The translations under genes and the position numbers were made by a program. Below are positions 50,203 through 62,184 of a DNA stretch of 64,000 nt, in pieces; the first letter of the stretch is position 1; each line of letters begins with the position of its first letter. The stretch spans positions 145,396,731-145,460,730 of the forward strand of contig CM060706.1 in the NCBI GenBank assembly GCA_030686995.1. Direction: 5' to 3'. The DNA is from Artemisia argyi. Its lineage: Eukaryota; Streptophyta; Magnoliopsida; Asterales; Asteraceae. The notes beneath the pieces were generated by a model that saw only the letters and a program-made list of their open reading frames with translations, was not told where the DNA came from and made no database searches.

Positions 50203-51245
50203 TCAATGAACCATTAGTCGATGTTGATACAAAGTTTCCCATTCGGCTGCAACTGGCTCTCTGAAATGCCTCCATTGTGGGTGGATATAGGGTAGTCGAA
50301 AATCTCTGTCGAGCGTCAGTACAATGTAGTGAGCACCCACACGGGCAATCACAATGGGGTCGGTTCCTTGTGATGAGTTTGGCCTGGTAAAAAGCGGAAA
50401 ACATGTGTTCCAACCTTGATCGGATATAAATACAACAGGTCGGTGAATGCTTGAAGCGATAACCAGCCCCGTGAGTGGCATCACCATCCAGCGATCGTTA
50501 GGTGCAGGTCCATTGAACCAGTCTATTGTATACCAAAGTCGGTCAAAGTCTTGTTGCTGCCGCATATCTATGTATCTTTGCCTATGATAATCTAACTCTT
50601 GCAATAACATACCTCTGACTTCGTCCCACCTATTTTCGTTTTGAACAATACAGTGGGCAACGCACCGAAACCCACAATTTCCATCACCCTCAACATTATA
50701 TATGCTTATTACGAGTGGACGGAAAACAGGTGGAATATGCTTAATAAACGCATTGCTCACACTATCTCCAGCATAAAATCTGTGGCGTAGAGTATCACCC
50801 GTGTAAGAACTATGTCTTGCAGGTTCTTTCCGCATGTTCGACACTTTTGTAGATCTTGAATTCGTACTTCTTCGGTGATCTACGATTGGTACTTCATCAA
50901 AGTCAGGGACTTCATTCAAGTCAGGGTCTGGTGTAGCCTTGCCCTTTTTGTCCTTTGCGCTCGGACGACCACGGGTATTTTTTTGAATAGCTGGTTCACG
51001 GGTGTCAACAAATTCAGGTTGGAATATCTCTCTCAACTTCGTTAACATATTTTTCTTGACAAACGACGTTGATTTGCTAAAAATATTCTTGAATTGTTGC
51101 ACGCCATTGTTAAACGAAGTATCATCATCATCATCACCAACTTCACTGGAATAGCCATCTTCAGGCGGAGGCCTATTGATAACAGGCCACGGAACAGATA
51201 GGGTTCTCCAAAAAATAGGAATTTCATCCAGTGGAATGGGGCGTT
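50203..51245 (-). pseudogene. OTU cysteine protease domain, C-terminal part of a MULE-type protein
   Basis: Continuous minus-strand frame from about 51245 to 50203. It starts PIPLDEIPIFWRTL, resembling the segment after a MULE transposase core, then a linker with RGRPSAKDKKGK, and an OTU domain: VEGDGNCGFRCVAHCI (catalytic Asp/Cys), WDEVRGMLLQEL, WMVMPLTGLVIAS and VGAHYIVL (catalytic His). OTU proteases are deubiquitinases; fusions of this type at the end of MULE-derived proteins are common in plants. No usable ATG opens this frame, since translation would have to continue upstream where a poly(T) tract and foreign repeats begin at 51249, so the gene is truncated. No internal stops in the retained part. 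Confidence 0.75.
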
Positions 51246-51248
51246 AAT

Positions 51249-51274
51249 CGTTTTTTTTTTTTTTTTTTTTTTTT
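51249..51274. repeat. Poly(T) run
   Basis: About 25 T directly at the truncation point of the OTU-MULE frame; could mark an insertion or rearrangement junction. Confidence 0.85.
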
Positions 51275-51422
51275 GCTTGAGGTTACATGTGTTTGTGCAT
51301 TAATTAAGGGCTAAATGCGCATAAAATAAGCGTGATCTTGGTTTAAATGTGTTTGTGCATTAGCTAAGGACTAAACACGTATTAGTTTTCGTAGTAATTT
51401 AGGCAAAGTTATAAGTTTACCT
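51275..51422. repeat. Degenerate ~110-bp repeat, left part
   Basis: GTTTGTGCATTA..GGGCTAAATG-type repeat units like those at 54480-56940; the solo LTR has split this repeat field. Confidence 0.7.
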
Positions 51423-51427
51423 GAATC

Positions 51428-54419
51428 TGTCACACCCTCGCCGAAGGCGGAAACACGAGGTGCAACGAAATCGATATACATCACCAAAGAGAAATAAGAC
51501 AATACCATAATTTACATTAAGGAAAAGTATAACATTACAACATTGTTATTGCCGACATTGGCAATTTAAGACATAAGTTTAGTTTTCAAAAGATGGTATT
51601 TTAGTACATAATGAATAGTAGTGACATGTGAAAACTTCATTATGCAAGACCTTGATGACAAGCTTACTGACGATCACCTGAAATGCATAAGTAAAACGGG
51701 TCAACTATGAAAATAGTTGGTGAGTCCAAACGTTTTATATAATATGAGAAACCATTAGAGAAAGTTCACAAGCCAAAGGCGTTGTCAAATATTATGTCTT
51801 GTAGTCAAGCACCCACGGTCATAATAAGTCACAATATAAGCACCACATATATAATAATGTATGCCATGCAAAGCCCCTAATTAAATAATATGCGTCCCGT
51901 AACATAGTGGACGAGAGGTTGGCCGACCTCTAATAGCGCTATCCATATTACTAATAGGTGTCGAACAATGCGAATGTACGAACAGTACATCATACAACTA
52001 TTATATACAATTAAGAACGCTCCAAACATGGGAGACTTAGCACGCTCCACCAATAAGGCGAGACTTTAGGGTTAAGAACGCTCCACCAATAAGGTGAGAC
52101 TTTGCACGCTCCACCAAAAATGGCGAGACTTTAAGTCATAGCACGTACAGTACATTAAGTTCAAAAGTTCAAGTTGAGTTCAAGAGTTCTAAACAAGTTA
52201 TAAGGTCAAGACAAGTCAAAAGAGTTCATAATAATCAAAGGGTTCAAAACAATGTTCAAAGTGTTCAAGTAATAATTCATGCATCCACCCCAAAGCGATT
52301 AAAATAGTTAGAAAAAGGGGTTCGTGAATACTCACCTTATGCAACAGATACAAAAGGCTAGTGATTGAACAGAAATAGGCTCGATTCCCTAACAGCAACC
52401 TAATATGAATGAAGTGTTTCCAATGTAAGAAATGAAACAATGTTACACATGTGTATACGTACGTTATCCATACCACTTGTAGTTTTTGAAAATAACGTTT
52501 ATCGTTTAGTGTTTTATCAGTAAATATAACGTTTTCGGCGTAGTTTAACCTTTTTCTAACTTTAGAAAAATATGTCCAAACGGCTTCACAAAACTAGTCG
52601 TGAAATATAGTACGTTAAGTGTTAATGTTCAAGCTCGGCGTTTTTGAAAACCTTGTAATAATGTCTAGATGTAGTCTTGTTTAACTTTTTATTGTACATG
52701 CCTCGAACGATAAGAAATATAGCTCCAAATGTTGTTACTTGAAAAATATAATGTTTAACACTTAGAAAATTCAATTATAGCAAAGCTGCCAAAAATATAT
52801 ATATTTCGTCAAAGTTCAAATGCTTGTATCTTCTTCGTTTTAAGCTTGTTTTCTACGTTCTTTATATCCCCGGAATCGTGGGACAACATACTAATATATT
52901 TTTGATAAGTCGGGACGGCTAGATTACGGCTAATGCTTTAGATTTGCCATTGAAAAACGTGGGACAGCAAGTAATTTTCTGAAAATATAGTTTTCGTCGC
53001 TAACATAAAAACATCGTATCTTCCTCGTCGTAAATGATCTTTTAGCGATTCCAGCGGCTACGGTTTCGTTTTTGAAAGTATTTCCGGAATATGAAAACCA
53101 AAAATTCGCCATAGCCCCTGGATTTTCTGGATTTGGCAAAAATGGACAGTAGCTTTTTAAAGTTGTCAAAAATCACTTTTCTAGTTTCAAATCCTTGTCA
53201 AATCTCTTCAAAACACCACAAGACTAATCTAATCTTACCATATACCTTCTTAGGGTATCATGGGTTCCTAGTACTCATAAAATTAGTGGGATAACAAGGG
53301 GATGATCATAGGCTTAATATAAACTCATAAAATTAAAAGTATACTTGAAAGTGGTATTTATAACTTAAGTATTTGCATGTTTTGCTAATATATAATGAAA
53401 ATACATCGTGTTAGCAAGTAAATGAAAGTATTAGATGATGAAAATCATAACTTGAAACTTACTAGTTAATGATGAGGTTGGAAATGATCAAGGTTTCCTA
53501 ATAACTTCTTAAGTTTGTATTTCAAAACATGGAAATAGAAGTAATCTAGGGTTAAATATATGATTGATCTTGAAAAAGCTATGGATCTTCTTGGTCTTCT
53601 TCTTGTTGTCGTGAGTTTGGAAGGAAGAAGAGGAGGAAAAATTGATTTTTACTTGCTAAATGTTACATGTGCTAGTTACTTGAGATAAGATCTAGTTTAA
53701 TGGCACTTTGGTAATTTAAAAGACAAGTTCAAGTATTCTTCTTGCCACCTATTATTGAAATGTCAAACAAGGCTTTAAAACATGGAAGATATTTGCAAAT
53801 TTTGTACTTCTAGATGTATTTGTAAGGTATTTGATGTATTAGAGGTGTATAGTGTAGTATTTGGTAAATTTCGGGTACCGTTTTAACTAGAAATAAATTT
53901 TACCGGAACGAGACGGGATAAATTAAAGTTGTAAACTTCATAAAATTACATTCCTGAAGAGAATCGGGTGTTAAAATAGTTATCGTGTTGAATTATTGAA
54001 AACCGACGAAAGTTTAAACGTAAACCGGAACGTATCGTAAAAATTCTCAAAACACCAGGTAAATTAATAATATAACTTTTATATTATTATAATGAGTATA
54101 AAAATGTATTAGGACCATAGTCGGGATTGTCGGATCAATTATTCAAAATAATAGCTCATAGGATAACGTTTATTAGATAGATAACCGTACGTATACAGAA
54201 ATGATGCAAACTCACGCATGAATGACAAACTTTCTCCGGGAGTGAATAGTGTTTTGTTAATAGTAAATTTTTTGAAAAACATTCTCAATATCACTAACCG
54301 ACTCCAAAAACGATGAATAGTGAAATGATGAATAGTGTTTAGTAAATAGTAACCGATGAATAGTAAATTTGAAAAGTTCAGGAAATAAATGAAGACGTGG
54401 AAAATATCGGGTTGTTACA
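51428..54419 (-). mobile_element. Solo LTR (~3.0 kb)
   Basis: 2992 bp bounded by TGTCACACCC and GGTTGTTACA (TG..CA), flanked by GAATC (51423-51427) and GAATT (54420-54424), a 5-bp duplication with one mismatch. No second LTR or internal domain is in the window, so a solo LTR left by LTR-LTR recombination is the simplest reading. Like the LARD at 1756-11910 it has TGTAAC at one end on the minus strand and carries GATGAATAGT motifs (54315-54365). Four ~30-37-bp tandem units (GCTCCACCAATAAGGCGAGA) lie at 52016-52130. Confidence 0.82.
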
Positions 54420-54479
54420 GAATTCCTACAAAAACTAATGCACGTTTAAACCGATTAAACCGAGATCACGCTGATTTCG

Positions 54480-55070
54480 GTTTAAGTGCATCAAATCAGT
54501 TTGATCTCAATTTACAAGTGTTTGTTCATTAATTTAGGGATAAATGTGCATCAGATTCATATGCTTGGTCGGAACGTGAATCGTTTGTTTGATCGTTGTC
54601 TGCTTGAGGCTATACGTGTTTGTGCATTAGCTAAGAACTAAATGCAGATTAGTTTTCGTAGGAATTTAGACAAAATTATAAGTTTGCCTAAATTTTTGTG
54701 AAATCTAATGCTCATTTACACCGATTAAGCCGAGATCACGCTGATTTTTGTATAAGTGCATCAAATCAATGTGATCTCGGTTTACAAGTGTTTGTGAATA
54801 TTTAGGGGCTAAATGTGCATTAGTTTTCATTGAAAGTAAAATTGCAAAACATTTGGATAATCTTGAGTTGTGTGAAATAACGCCATATTATGCATTAAAA
54901 AATGGGCTAAATGTGTATTAGTTTTTCCAGAGAAAGTTAGTAAAGTGCATTATGTTTGGATAATCATGAGTTGTGTGAAATTATATAGTTTTGTGCATTA
55001 AAATGGGCTAATTGTTCATTACTTTTCATTGGAAGTTAGTAAAATTAAAGATAATTAACTGTATAAAATT
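54480..55070. repeat. Degenerate ~110-bp repeats, block 1
   Basis: Units contain GTGCATTAGTTTTCAT, GGATAATC, GAGTTGTGTGAAAT and GCATTAAAAA..GGGCTAA. They lie upstream of, and probably within an intron of, the helicase pseudogene. Confidence 0.8.
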
Positions 55071-55115
55071 GGCTTATGGAAGCAACTATTAAAGTTTTGT
55101 TTTTGATGGCACAGG

Positions 55116-55689
55116 GGAAAACTTTGGCCTTCATTTTGCCGAATATTGGAGTCCCTAACAAATGGACCTGAGAATTCTCGGGCACCTACAATTCTCGGGC
55201 TTTTACCTACAAGAGAATTAGCAAAGCAGGTATTAATGTTGCTGAGGTTTAAGTTATTAAGAGCTCTTTTTTAAGTTTGCGCGTTTTCTTTTTTAAAGCA
55301 GTGCTTATTTATCCGCAAGATGCTTAGAATTTCTATATTTTGTTGTGTAGGTATACACAGACTTTGAATACTACGGTAAGTCTGTGGGGTTTTCTGACTG
55401 TTGTTTGTATCGTGAAGGAGGAGAATCGATTGGTCCTCAAACCACACAATTGAAAAGAGGGGTGGATATTGTTGTAGGAGCAGTTGGCCATGTAAAGGTT
55501 GCTACATGACTCCTCTTCATAATAAATTATCAACTTTTTCTAAGTTGTTATGTCAGGTGTACCTGATATCTCTTTTGAGTGAATCTTGATGTAATTTGAT
55601 AATGATTTGCAGGATCACATTGAGAGACGCAAACTTGATTCGAAATCATTGAAGTTCCGTATCCTTGATGAAGATGATGAAATGTTGAG
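55116..55689 (+). pseudogene. DEAD-box RNA helicase pseudogene fragment
   Basis: Three exons: 55116-55230, 55351-55497, 55613-55689. Exon 1 begins GKTLAFILP (motif I), suffers a 1-base frameshift, then gives ESLTNGPENSRAPTILGLLP, TRELAKQ (motif Ia). Exon 2: VYTDFEYYGKSVGFSDCCLY, QLKRGVDIVVGAVGHVK, where motif Ib TPGR has become AVGH. Exon 3: DHIERRKLDSKSLKFRILDE, DDEMLR, so the DEAD box reads DEDD. The sequence is closest in memory to nucleolar RH7-type helicases. Upstream Q-motif and downstream SAT and motif IV-VI exons are not found. The flanking introns are filled by ~110-bp repeats. Confidence 0.8.
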
Positions 55690-55789
55690 GTAAGGTTTTA
55701 TTGAATATGTTGAATATATTTTATGTAAGTATTATTTACTATATATTATGATTTGATCACATAGTCTATTGCTATTATACACGGCTAAA

Positions 55790-56945
55790 TGTGTGATCTC
55801 GGTTTACAAGTGTTTGTGCATTAATTTAGGGGCTAAATGTGCATTAGTTTTCATTGAAAGTAAATTTGTAAAAGCATTTGGATAATCTTGAGTTGTGTGA
55901 AATAACACCATATTATGCATTAAAAAATGGGCTAAACGTGCATTGGTTTTCAGAGAAAGTTAGAAAAGTGCAATACGTTTGGAGAATCATGAGTTGTGTG
56001 AAATTACATAGTTTTGTGCATTAAAAATGGGCTAATTGTCCATTACTTTTCATTGGAAGTTAGTTAAATTACATTGTTTGGTGCATTAAACATGGGCTAA
56101 TAGTCCGTTAGTTTTTCACAGGAAGTTAGTAAAATTGCGTGTCATTTAGATAATCGTGACTTTCATGGAAATATCATTATTTTATGAATTAAAATCGGGC
56201 TAAATATGTATTAGTTTTCATAAGAAGGCACTAAAAGTGTGATATGTTTGGATAATTATGAGTTATGTGATATAACACTGTTTTGTGCATTAAAAACTGA
56301 GCCATGCCACCCGCATTAAGAATCCACAAAAAAATAAATAAATAAATCCACTCTATGATTACACCAATCACCCATTGACACATCAGCGAGTGGATATTTT
56401 TGTGAATTTTTTATGTGGGTCTAGCATGGTTCTTAAAAAGTGGGCTAAGTATGCATCATATTTTGTAGGAAGTAAGTACATATGTCATAGGTTATGATAA
56501 CTGTGAGTTGTGTGAAATAACATTGTTTTGAGCATTAGAAATGAGCTAAATGTGCATTAATATCCGTACAAAGTTAGTAAAAGTATGATACATATTGATA
56601 ATCGTGATTTGTGTGAAATATCAATGTTTTGTGCCTTAAAAAGCGGGCTAAATGTGCATTAGTTTTTGTTGGAATTTAGTAAAGGTGCGACACTTTGGAT
56701 AAATCACTGTTTTATTAATTAAATCAGGCTAAATATGTATTAGTTTTCATAAGAAGACACTAAAAGTGTGATATGTTTGGATAATTATGAGTTGTGTGAC
56801 ATAACACTAATTTGTGCATTAAAAAGTGGGCTAAATATGCATCAGATTTTGTATGAAGTAAGTAAATATGTATACGTTTGATAACCGTGAGTTGTGCGAA
56901 ATAATATTGTTTTGAGCATTAGAAATGCCATAAAATGTAGTTGTT
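55790..56945. repeat. Degenerate ~110-bp repeats, block 2
   Basis: About ten units of the GTGCATTAGTTTTCATAGGAA / GAGTTGTGTGAAATAACACTG / TTTTGTGCATTAAAAA / GGGCTAAAT repeat, with an unrelated ~110-bp insertion near 56290-56430. Confidence 0.85.
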
Positions 56946-57276
56946 GCATAATGTTTCAGGGATTGAAATACCTCATCTAAACTTGGTTGAGCTGTTGGTG
57001 AAGTCAAATCTATATATGGTTTTCACTGTAATTCTAAAATTTTATATAGTTTCAGCGTTGAAGAGGTATGTTGTCTTTAACTTTTCGACAGAAAAAGCCC
57101 CGTCCACATACTCTCTTGGTTACTTCTTTGCAACTGCTGAAGGAATTACTTTTTTTATTCAGGAACTTGAAAGAGTTTTTTTCCCATGTCGCTGAAATGT
57201 TGTCCAACCAGGTATCACTCATCTCTTATTTGTCTATGTTATTGCCGACTTTGCTTTTTCTTTTCTTTTCTTTCTT

Positions 57277-57322
<46 letters not shown>

Positions 57323-58780
57323 TCTCATCGAGATGTTTCAAGATAAGCGGGCTGGGCTAGTTATTAACATGTCAAACTGGATTTGGCTTAAACTGGGTTG
57401 TTTATAAATCTGGTCAAAACAGAATGTGGTATGTTGACCTGCAATCATTCTTTGTAATCTTTTTGTAAGGCGCTAATATATGCCTATTAGTAATTTAATT
57501 GAGAAACTGTTAGCTCTAAGAATACACTTTAGGCAACTTTCAACCCAATTCAACACTTCAGCCTATTTGACTCGTTAGGAATAATCTATAACCTAAATCT
57601 TCCTAATTAGTTAAGGTTGCCACATCTAGTTTCCTTTTGCTTTATCTTTAGATGCAAGTGATTTTTTTGATCTTGCACATACTAGTCAGTGATTTTGCTT
57701 GGTATAAACTTCATAGTTATTTCAGGGAATAACTTTTTATATTGATTTCATGGAAAATATAAAAAAGCAAGATCTACTTCTAACATCATTGAAGAATGCG
57801 GTTGATCATAATTCTCTAGACATAGTTCCTGCAGCACTTGAGATATACATAGTCCGTAACTCTTTTCTGATCTTATATAAATTGAAGTTCTTATTTACAA
57901 GTTTAAATTAGTCATCACCTGTTGGCATAATTTAATATAGCTCTCTAATGGAATCTGGTATCACTATTGTTGATATGTTTGAATTCTGATCTAAATTGAA
58001 GTTCTTATTTACAAGTTTAAACATCACCATAAATTCGTTTTCTATCATCATTATTATAAAAAAAATTATGGCTATTAGATTATTTGAATTCATCTCCAGT
58101 TTTTTGGCACCAGCTAATGGAATTATGGATGATGTGTACTTGTAGGTAGTTATGAAGAGTAGATCAAGGACGTTATGGTTATTAGATTTTCGCAAAAAAA
58201 TAGAGTGATATTTTCTTGTCAGAGAGGTATGGTAGCTCGTGTTTGATTTCAGAAGGCTCTTTGTGTTTGTCTGGTGGTTCAAGTAGCTTGGTTTCGAGCT
58301 CGAGAAGCATGGTTTCGAGCTCGAGGAGCCGTGAGTTGAGGTTAAGTAGCAGGATTTGTGTGTATTTTTTCATAATGTACTACTATTCGATTTTAGCCTC
58401 TCTAAGGTTGAACTGAAGATGTGCAGTAGAGTACATTTTGTTGTGGATTGAAACAGTAGCTATTTAATCTATATGTTTGCTTGCTATTATCTCTGATGAT
58501 GTTTCATCAACAATAATAATAAATAAAGAATTTGTACTATAGACCTTAATTGTTGTGAACAACGAGAAGGATTATAGTATAGTGTGAAGTTGGGTTTTAT
58601 AATATAGGTTGTTAGTATAGTGTGGAATAGGTTGTTAGGATTATAGTTAGATTATGAAATTACTTTTATACCCTTAATAGTTAGTTAGGATTATAGTTAA
58701 TCTCATCCATTGATTTTTAATCAATGGTCAAAAATTCTTCTTATTCTTTTTATCAAAAATCTTTTTTTTATTTGATCTCA
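56946..58780. other. Unassigned region
   Basis: No family recognised. Weak exon-like stretches: 56950-57200 (SGIEIPHLNLVELLVKSN) and 57749-57860 (MENIKKQDLLLTSLKNAV, then DHNSLDIVPAALEIY), possibly further decayed exons of the helicase locus. A poly(T) run of over 40 lies at 57279-57320. The minus strand at 58373-58182 reads a Leu/Glu-rich coil (LLELETMLLELETKLLE) made by a 24-bp tandem duplication. Confidence 0.35.
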
Positions 58781-58782
58781 TC

Positions 58783-58817
<35 letters not shown>
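58781..58817. repeat. (AT)n microsatellite at unit C left edge
   Basis: About 18 AT units immediately before homology to GH3-A intron 2 begins (about 58829). Confidence 0.9.
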
Positions 58818-58820
<3 letters not shown>

Positions 58821-59103
58821 CAATATAATTGAACCACTACATTTGAAAAATTATAATGTGAACATAATTTTATAAATATTTTGTGGACGTAGCATTACTC
58901 AGTAAAACCAAAACCAAGGCCCAATAACATTTAGTTTAGAAAATTTAATAAACGACAAAAGACGATCAATCAATTAATAGGAGGGAAGGGTGTGGCAGCA
59001 TGCTGTTTTGTCAAATTAACGTCACTTTAGCGTTTCACATTTTACAATTACACCAAAGATAACCCTTTTGTACCTACTTAAAACACAAACTCAACAACAA
59101 AAT

Positions 59104-59210
<107 letters not shown>

Positions 59211-59396
59211 TTAGGATCAAATAAGAAGAATAATAAAAATAGGAAGGATAGGAAGTAATCACAACCACTCTAGATGCACTTACAAAAATGGATGCATCTT
59301 CATTCAAATTTTCTCTCCCACATTAAAATGTGTGGCTAGAATTACTTATTACTCTTCTTATTTTAATTATTCTTCTTATTGGATCTCTTCCCTATA
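59211..59396. mobile_element. MITE-like inverted-repeat element
   Basis: Ends read GGATCAAATAAGAAGAATAA inward from the left and GGATCCAATAAGAAGAATAA-like inward from the right, about 185 bp apart, flanked by TA microsatellites on both sides. No coding capacity. Target duplication is masked by the simple repeats. Confidence 0.6.
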
Positions 59397-59456
59397 TATA
59401 TATATATATATAGAAATGACGTATAGTAAGTTTACATACTTTGCAAATGGTATGAG

Positions 59457-60824
59457 GTGGAGGCGGTGTCATTGGACAAAGGCAAAGGACTATTATTTCT
59501 CCAGCTTAAAGCCGATATCAAAACACCAAGCAGCTTAGTGGCTCGACCTGTTCTTCCTAGTTTCTACAAGACCCTACAACTAATAACCGGAAGCTACGAC
59601 CCTTATCATCATTTCACCAGCCCAAATGAAACCGTTGTATGTGCTGATTCCTTCCAAAGCTTTTACTCTCAAATGCTTTGTGGCCTTATTAACCGTCAAA
59701 AGGTGCTCCGTGTAGGGGCCGTTTTTGCTTCTGGCTTGACTCGGGCTATCAGACTACTCATATCAAATTGGAAACAGCTTGCGTTTGATATTGAAACTGG
59801 AACCTTGAACCCCAAAATCACTGATCCAGATATACGGGCTTGTATGTCAAAGGTGCTGAGGCCTGACCCTGAATTGGCACGGTTTCTCACGGGCAAATGT
59901 TGTGAAGGGAATTGGGAAGGGATTGTAACCCGCATTTGGCCCAATACAAAGTACCTTGACGTCATTGTTACGGGTGCTATGGCCCAGTATATACCGATAC
60001 TTGATTATTACAGCGGTAATCTACCTCTAGTTTCTATGGCGTATGGTTCCTCAGAATGTTACTTTGGGTTAAATCTAACCCCCATGGCTAAAGCGTCCGA
60101 TGTTTCATATACTATCATGCCAAACACGGGTTACTTTGAGTTCATTCCAATTGACTCTGTCAACTCGGGTGATTTGACGCCTCAACTCATAGACCTTGCT
60201 AACGTGGAACTCGGAAAACAGTATGAACTGGTGATCACGACCTATGCAGGTCTTTGTCGGTACCGGCTTGGAGACATTCTTCAGGTCACTGGTTACCATA
60301 ATTCCGCCCCACAATTCAAAATCATTAGAAGAAAGAATGTTTTACTAAGTATTGATGCCGATAAAACAGATGAGCCTGAGCTGCAAAGCGCAATTGAAAA
60401 GGCTTCAGAGCATTTGAAGATATTCAACACAGAAGTTCTAGAGTACACAAGCTACGCCGACACAAAAACAACACCAGGTCATTATGTAATTTACTGGGAG
60501 TTGCTGGTGAAAGATCCAAGTAATGGGCCGATTCACAAGGTGTTTGACCGATGTTGTTTGGCAATAGAGCAATCTTTAAGTTATCCCTATCGACATAATC
60601 GGGCTGTGGATAATACTATCGGCCCATTAGAGATTCGTGTTGTTAAGAGTGGTACATTTGAGGCTTTGATGGATTACTCTATATCACGAGGGGCATCCAT
60701 AAACCAATATAAAGTTCCGAGATGTATTAGTTTTGCACCCATCATTGGACTTTTGGATTCTAGGGTTGTATCGACCCATTTTAGCCCAAGCGCACCACAA
60801 TCAGTTGATTCAGTTAAAATATGA
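59457..60824 (+). pseudogene. GH3: GH3 copy C, 5'-truncated
   Basis: Open frame of 455 codons, almost identical to exon 3 of GH3-B (e.g. YIPIL where B has YIPVL). Exons 1 and 2 and the exon-3 acceptor are absent, so ATP motif I is lost; motifs II ([11 protein letters not shown]) and III (CRYRLGD) are kept. The apparent start [11 protein letters not shown] uses intron-derived bases. No promoter homologous to A or B precedes it. Lack of stops reflects the very recent duplication more than function. Confidence 0.82.
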
Positions 60825-61327
60825 ATTTTACTAAACAGTACTTAGTTGATCACCTGAACATGTTATGTGGGATGCAGCCAAGTTAATTACAAACCGTAGG
60901 TTCCAAAAGTGCTGGGCTTAATTCATTGTAATATGCTTTATTTTAGGGAGCTTATATTCTCTATTGGCTTTAGTTATTTTGTTGTTGCATACATTCTAAT
61001 GAATTTATCATCATATTGATGGAGTTATGCTTTGCTGAAATTTATCTATTAAAAATTAAGCTTGCATAGCAAATACATGGCATGTATATGTAAGTATACA
61101 ACTATGTGGTTGACTTGTTTTAACTTCAAGTATCCCTACGTCTTTTTTTTAGCAAAGTATCCCTATGTCAAAGAAGCTAATTTATATATGTTCAAGAAAT
61201 GATGTGATAAACATATGGGCCGATTGTAAATGACTGATGTTGAGCCGATTGGGAGTCCAACACCCCCCCCCCCCCCCTATTGGCATTAGGCGATAACCAA
61301 AGGTAAAATAATTGTCTTACAATCACC

Positions 61328-62184
61328 ATGGGAACTCGGATTAAAAAGCCAAAGGTTGTTTTCATAATGGGAGCAACCGCAGCAAGGTGAGATTAATTTG
61401 CCCCGAATCTAACTTCACGGCACAAGACTTTTGTTAGTAGGCAGTAGCGGTTATTGAAAGGGTGGTGAGAACGGGTACATTGCCCGTGATTGTTGGTGGA
61501 TCAAAATTTTCATTGAAGCACTTGTTGAGAATCCTTTCTTTGGTTTCTAATCTAGATATGAGTGTTATTTCTTATGGATCGGACCAATGTTTCTTCACCT
61601 GTATTATACTCGTACGTTGGATGACACGTAATGGTTGATGCAGGCATAGTTTTATTGCTTTATGATTTCTGCGTGTACATTTTACAGTTCGTAGTATATA
61701 TCCCTTAATAATGACTCCAATTGTAAGGCAAAACATAATAATGATTACAAGAAACGATTAAGCAAACAAACAAAAACACAAAGACTTAAAGTGGTTTACA
61801 CGATCGTGAAGGACTCATTGTTGAGGTACGAGACATTTATATACAATCTGATGGCCAATTACACAAGAGGCATGTTTAAGTCCATCAGCATCCCTGAGCA
61901 GCTAAGCTCCATGAATATCTACAAGCGGAGACTAAAGTAGACCATGAGACTGCCAATGAAAACCTACTTAAAGTTGCAATATCTGACATTAAGTCAAGCA
62001 CGTGCAAACTAACTGATGATTCTCGGCTACAAAAGATTAATCGACTAAAGAAACAACGCATGTGGCCTATCTATCGTGTCGATGCAACCAATGTTTGAGA
62101 AACGAGGTAAGGAAGCCAAAGATATATAAGGAAGAACGAGTGCTACAACCATCCTTAAAACTAGTTCGTGATTTCCTCAATAGA
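61328..62184 (+). pseudogene. IPT: Adenylate isopentenyltransferase pseudogene C
   Basis: Duplicate of the remnant at 46432-47286, sharing its start MGTRIKKPKVVFIMGATAAR, its frameshifts and its C-terminal blocks (STCKL, WPIYRVDA). It was therefore already dead before the B/C duplication. Confidence 0.82.
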
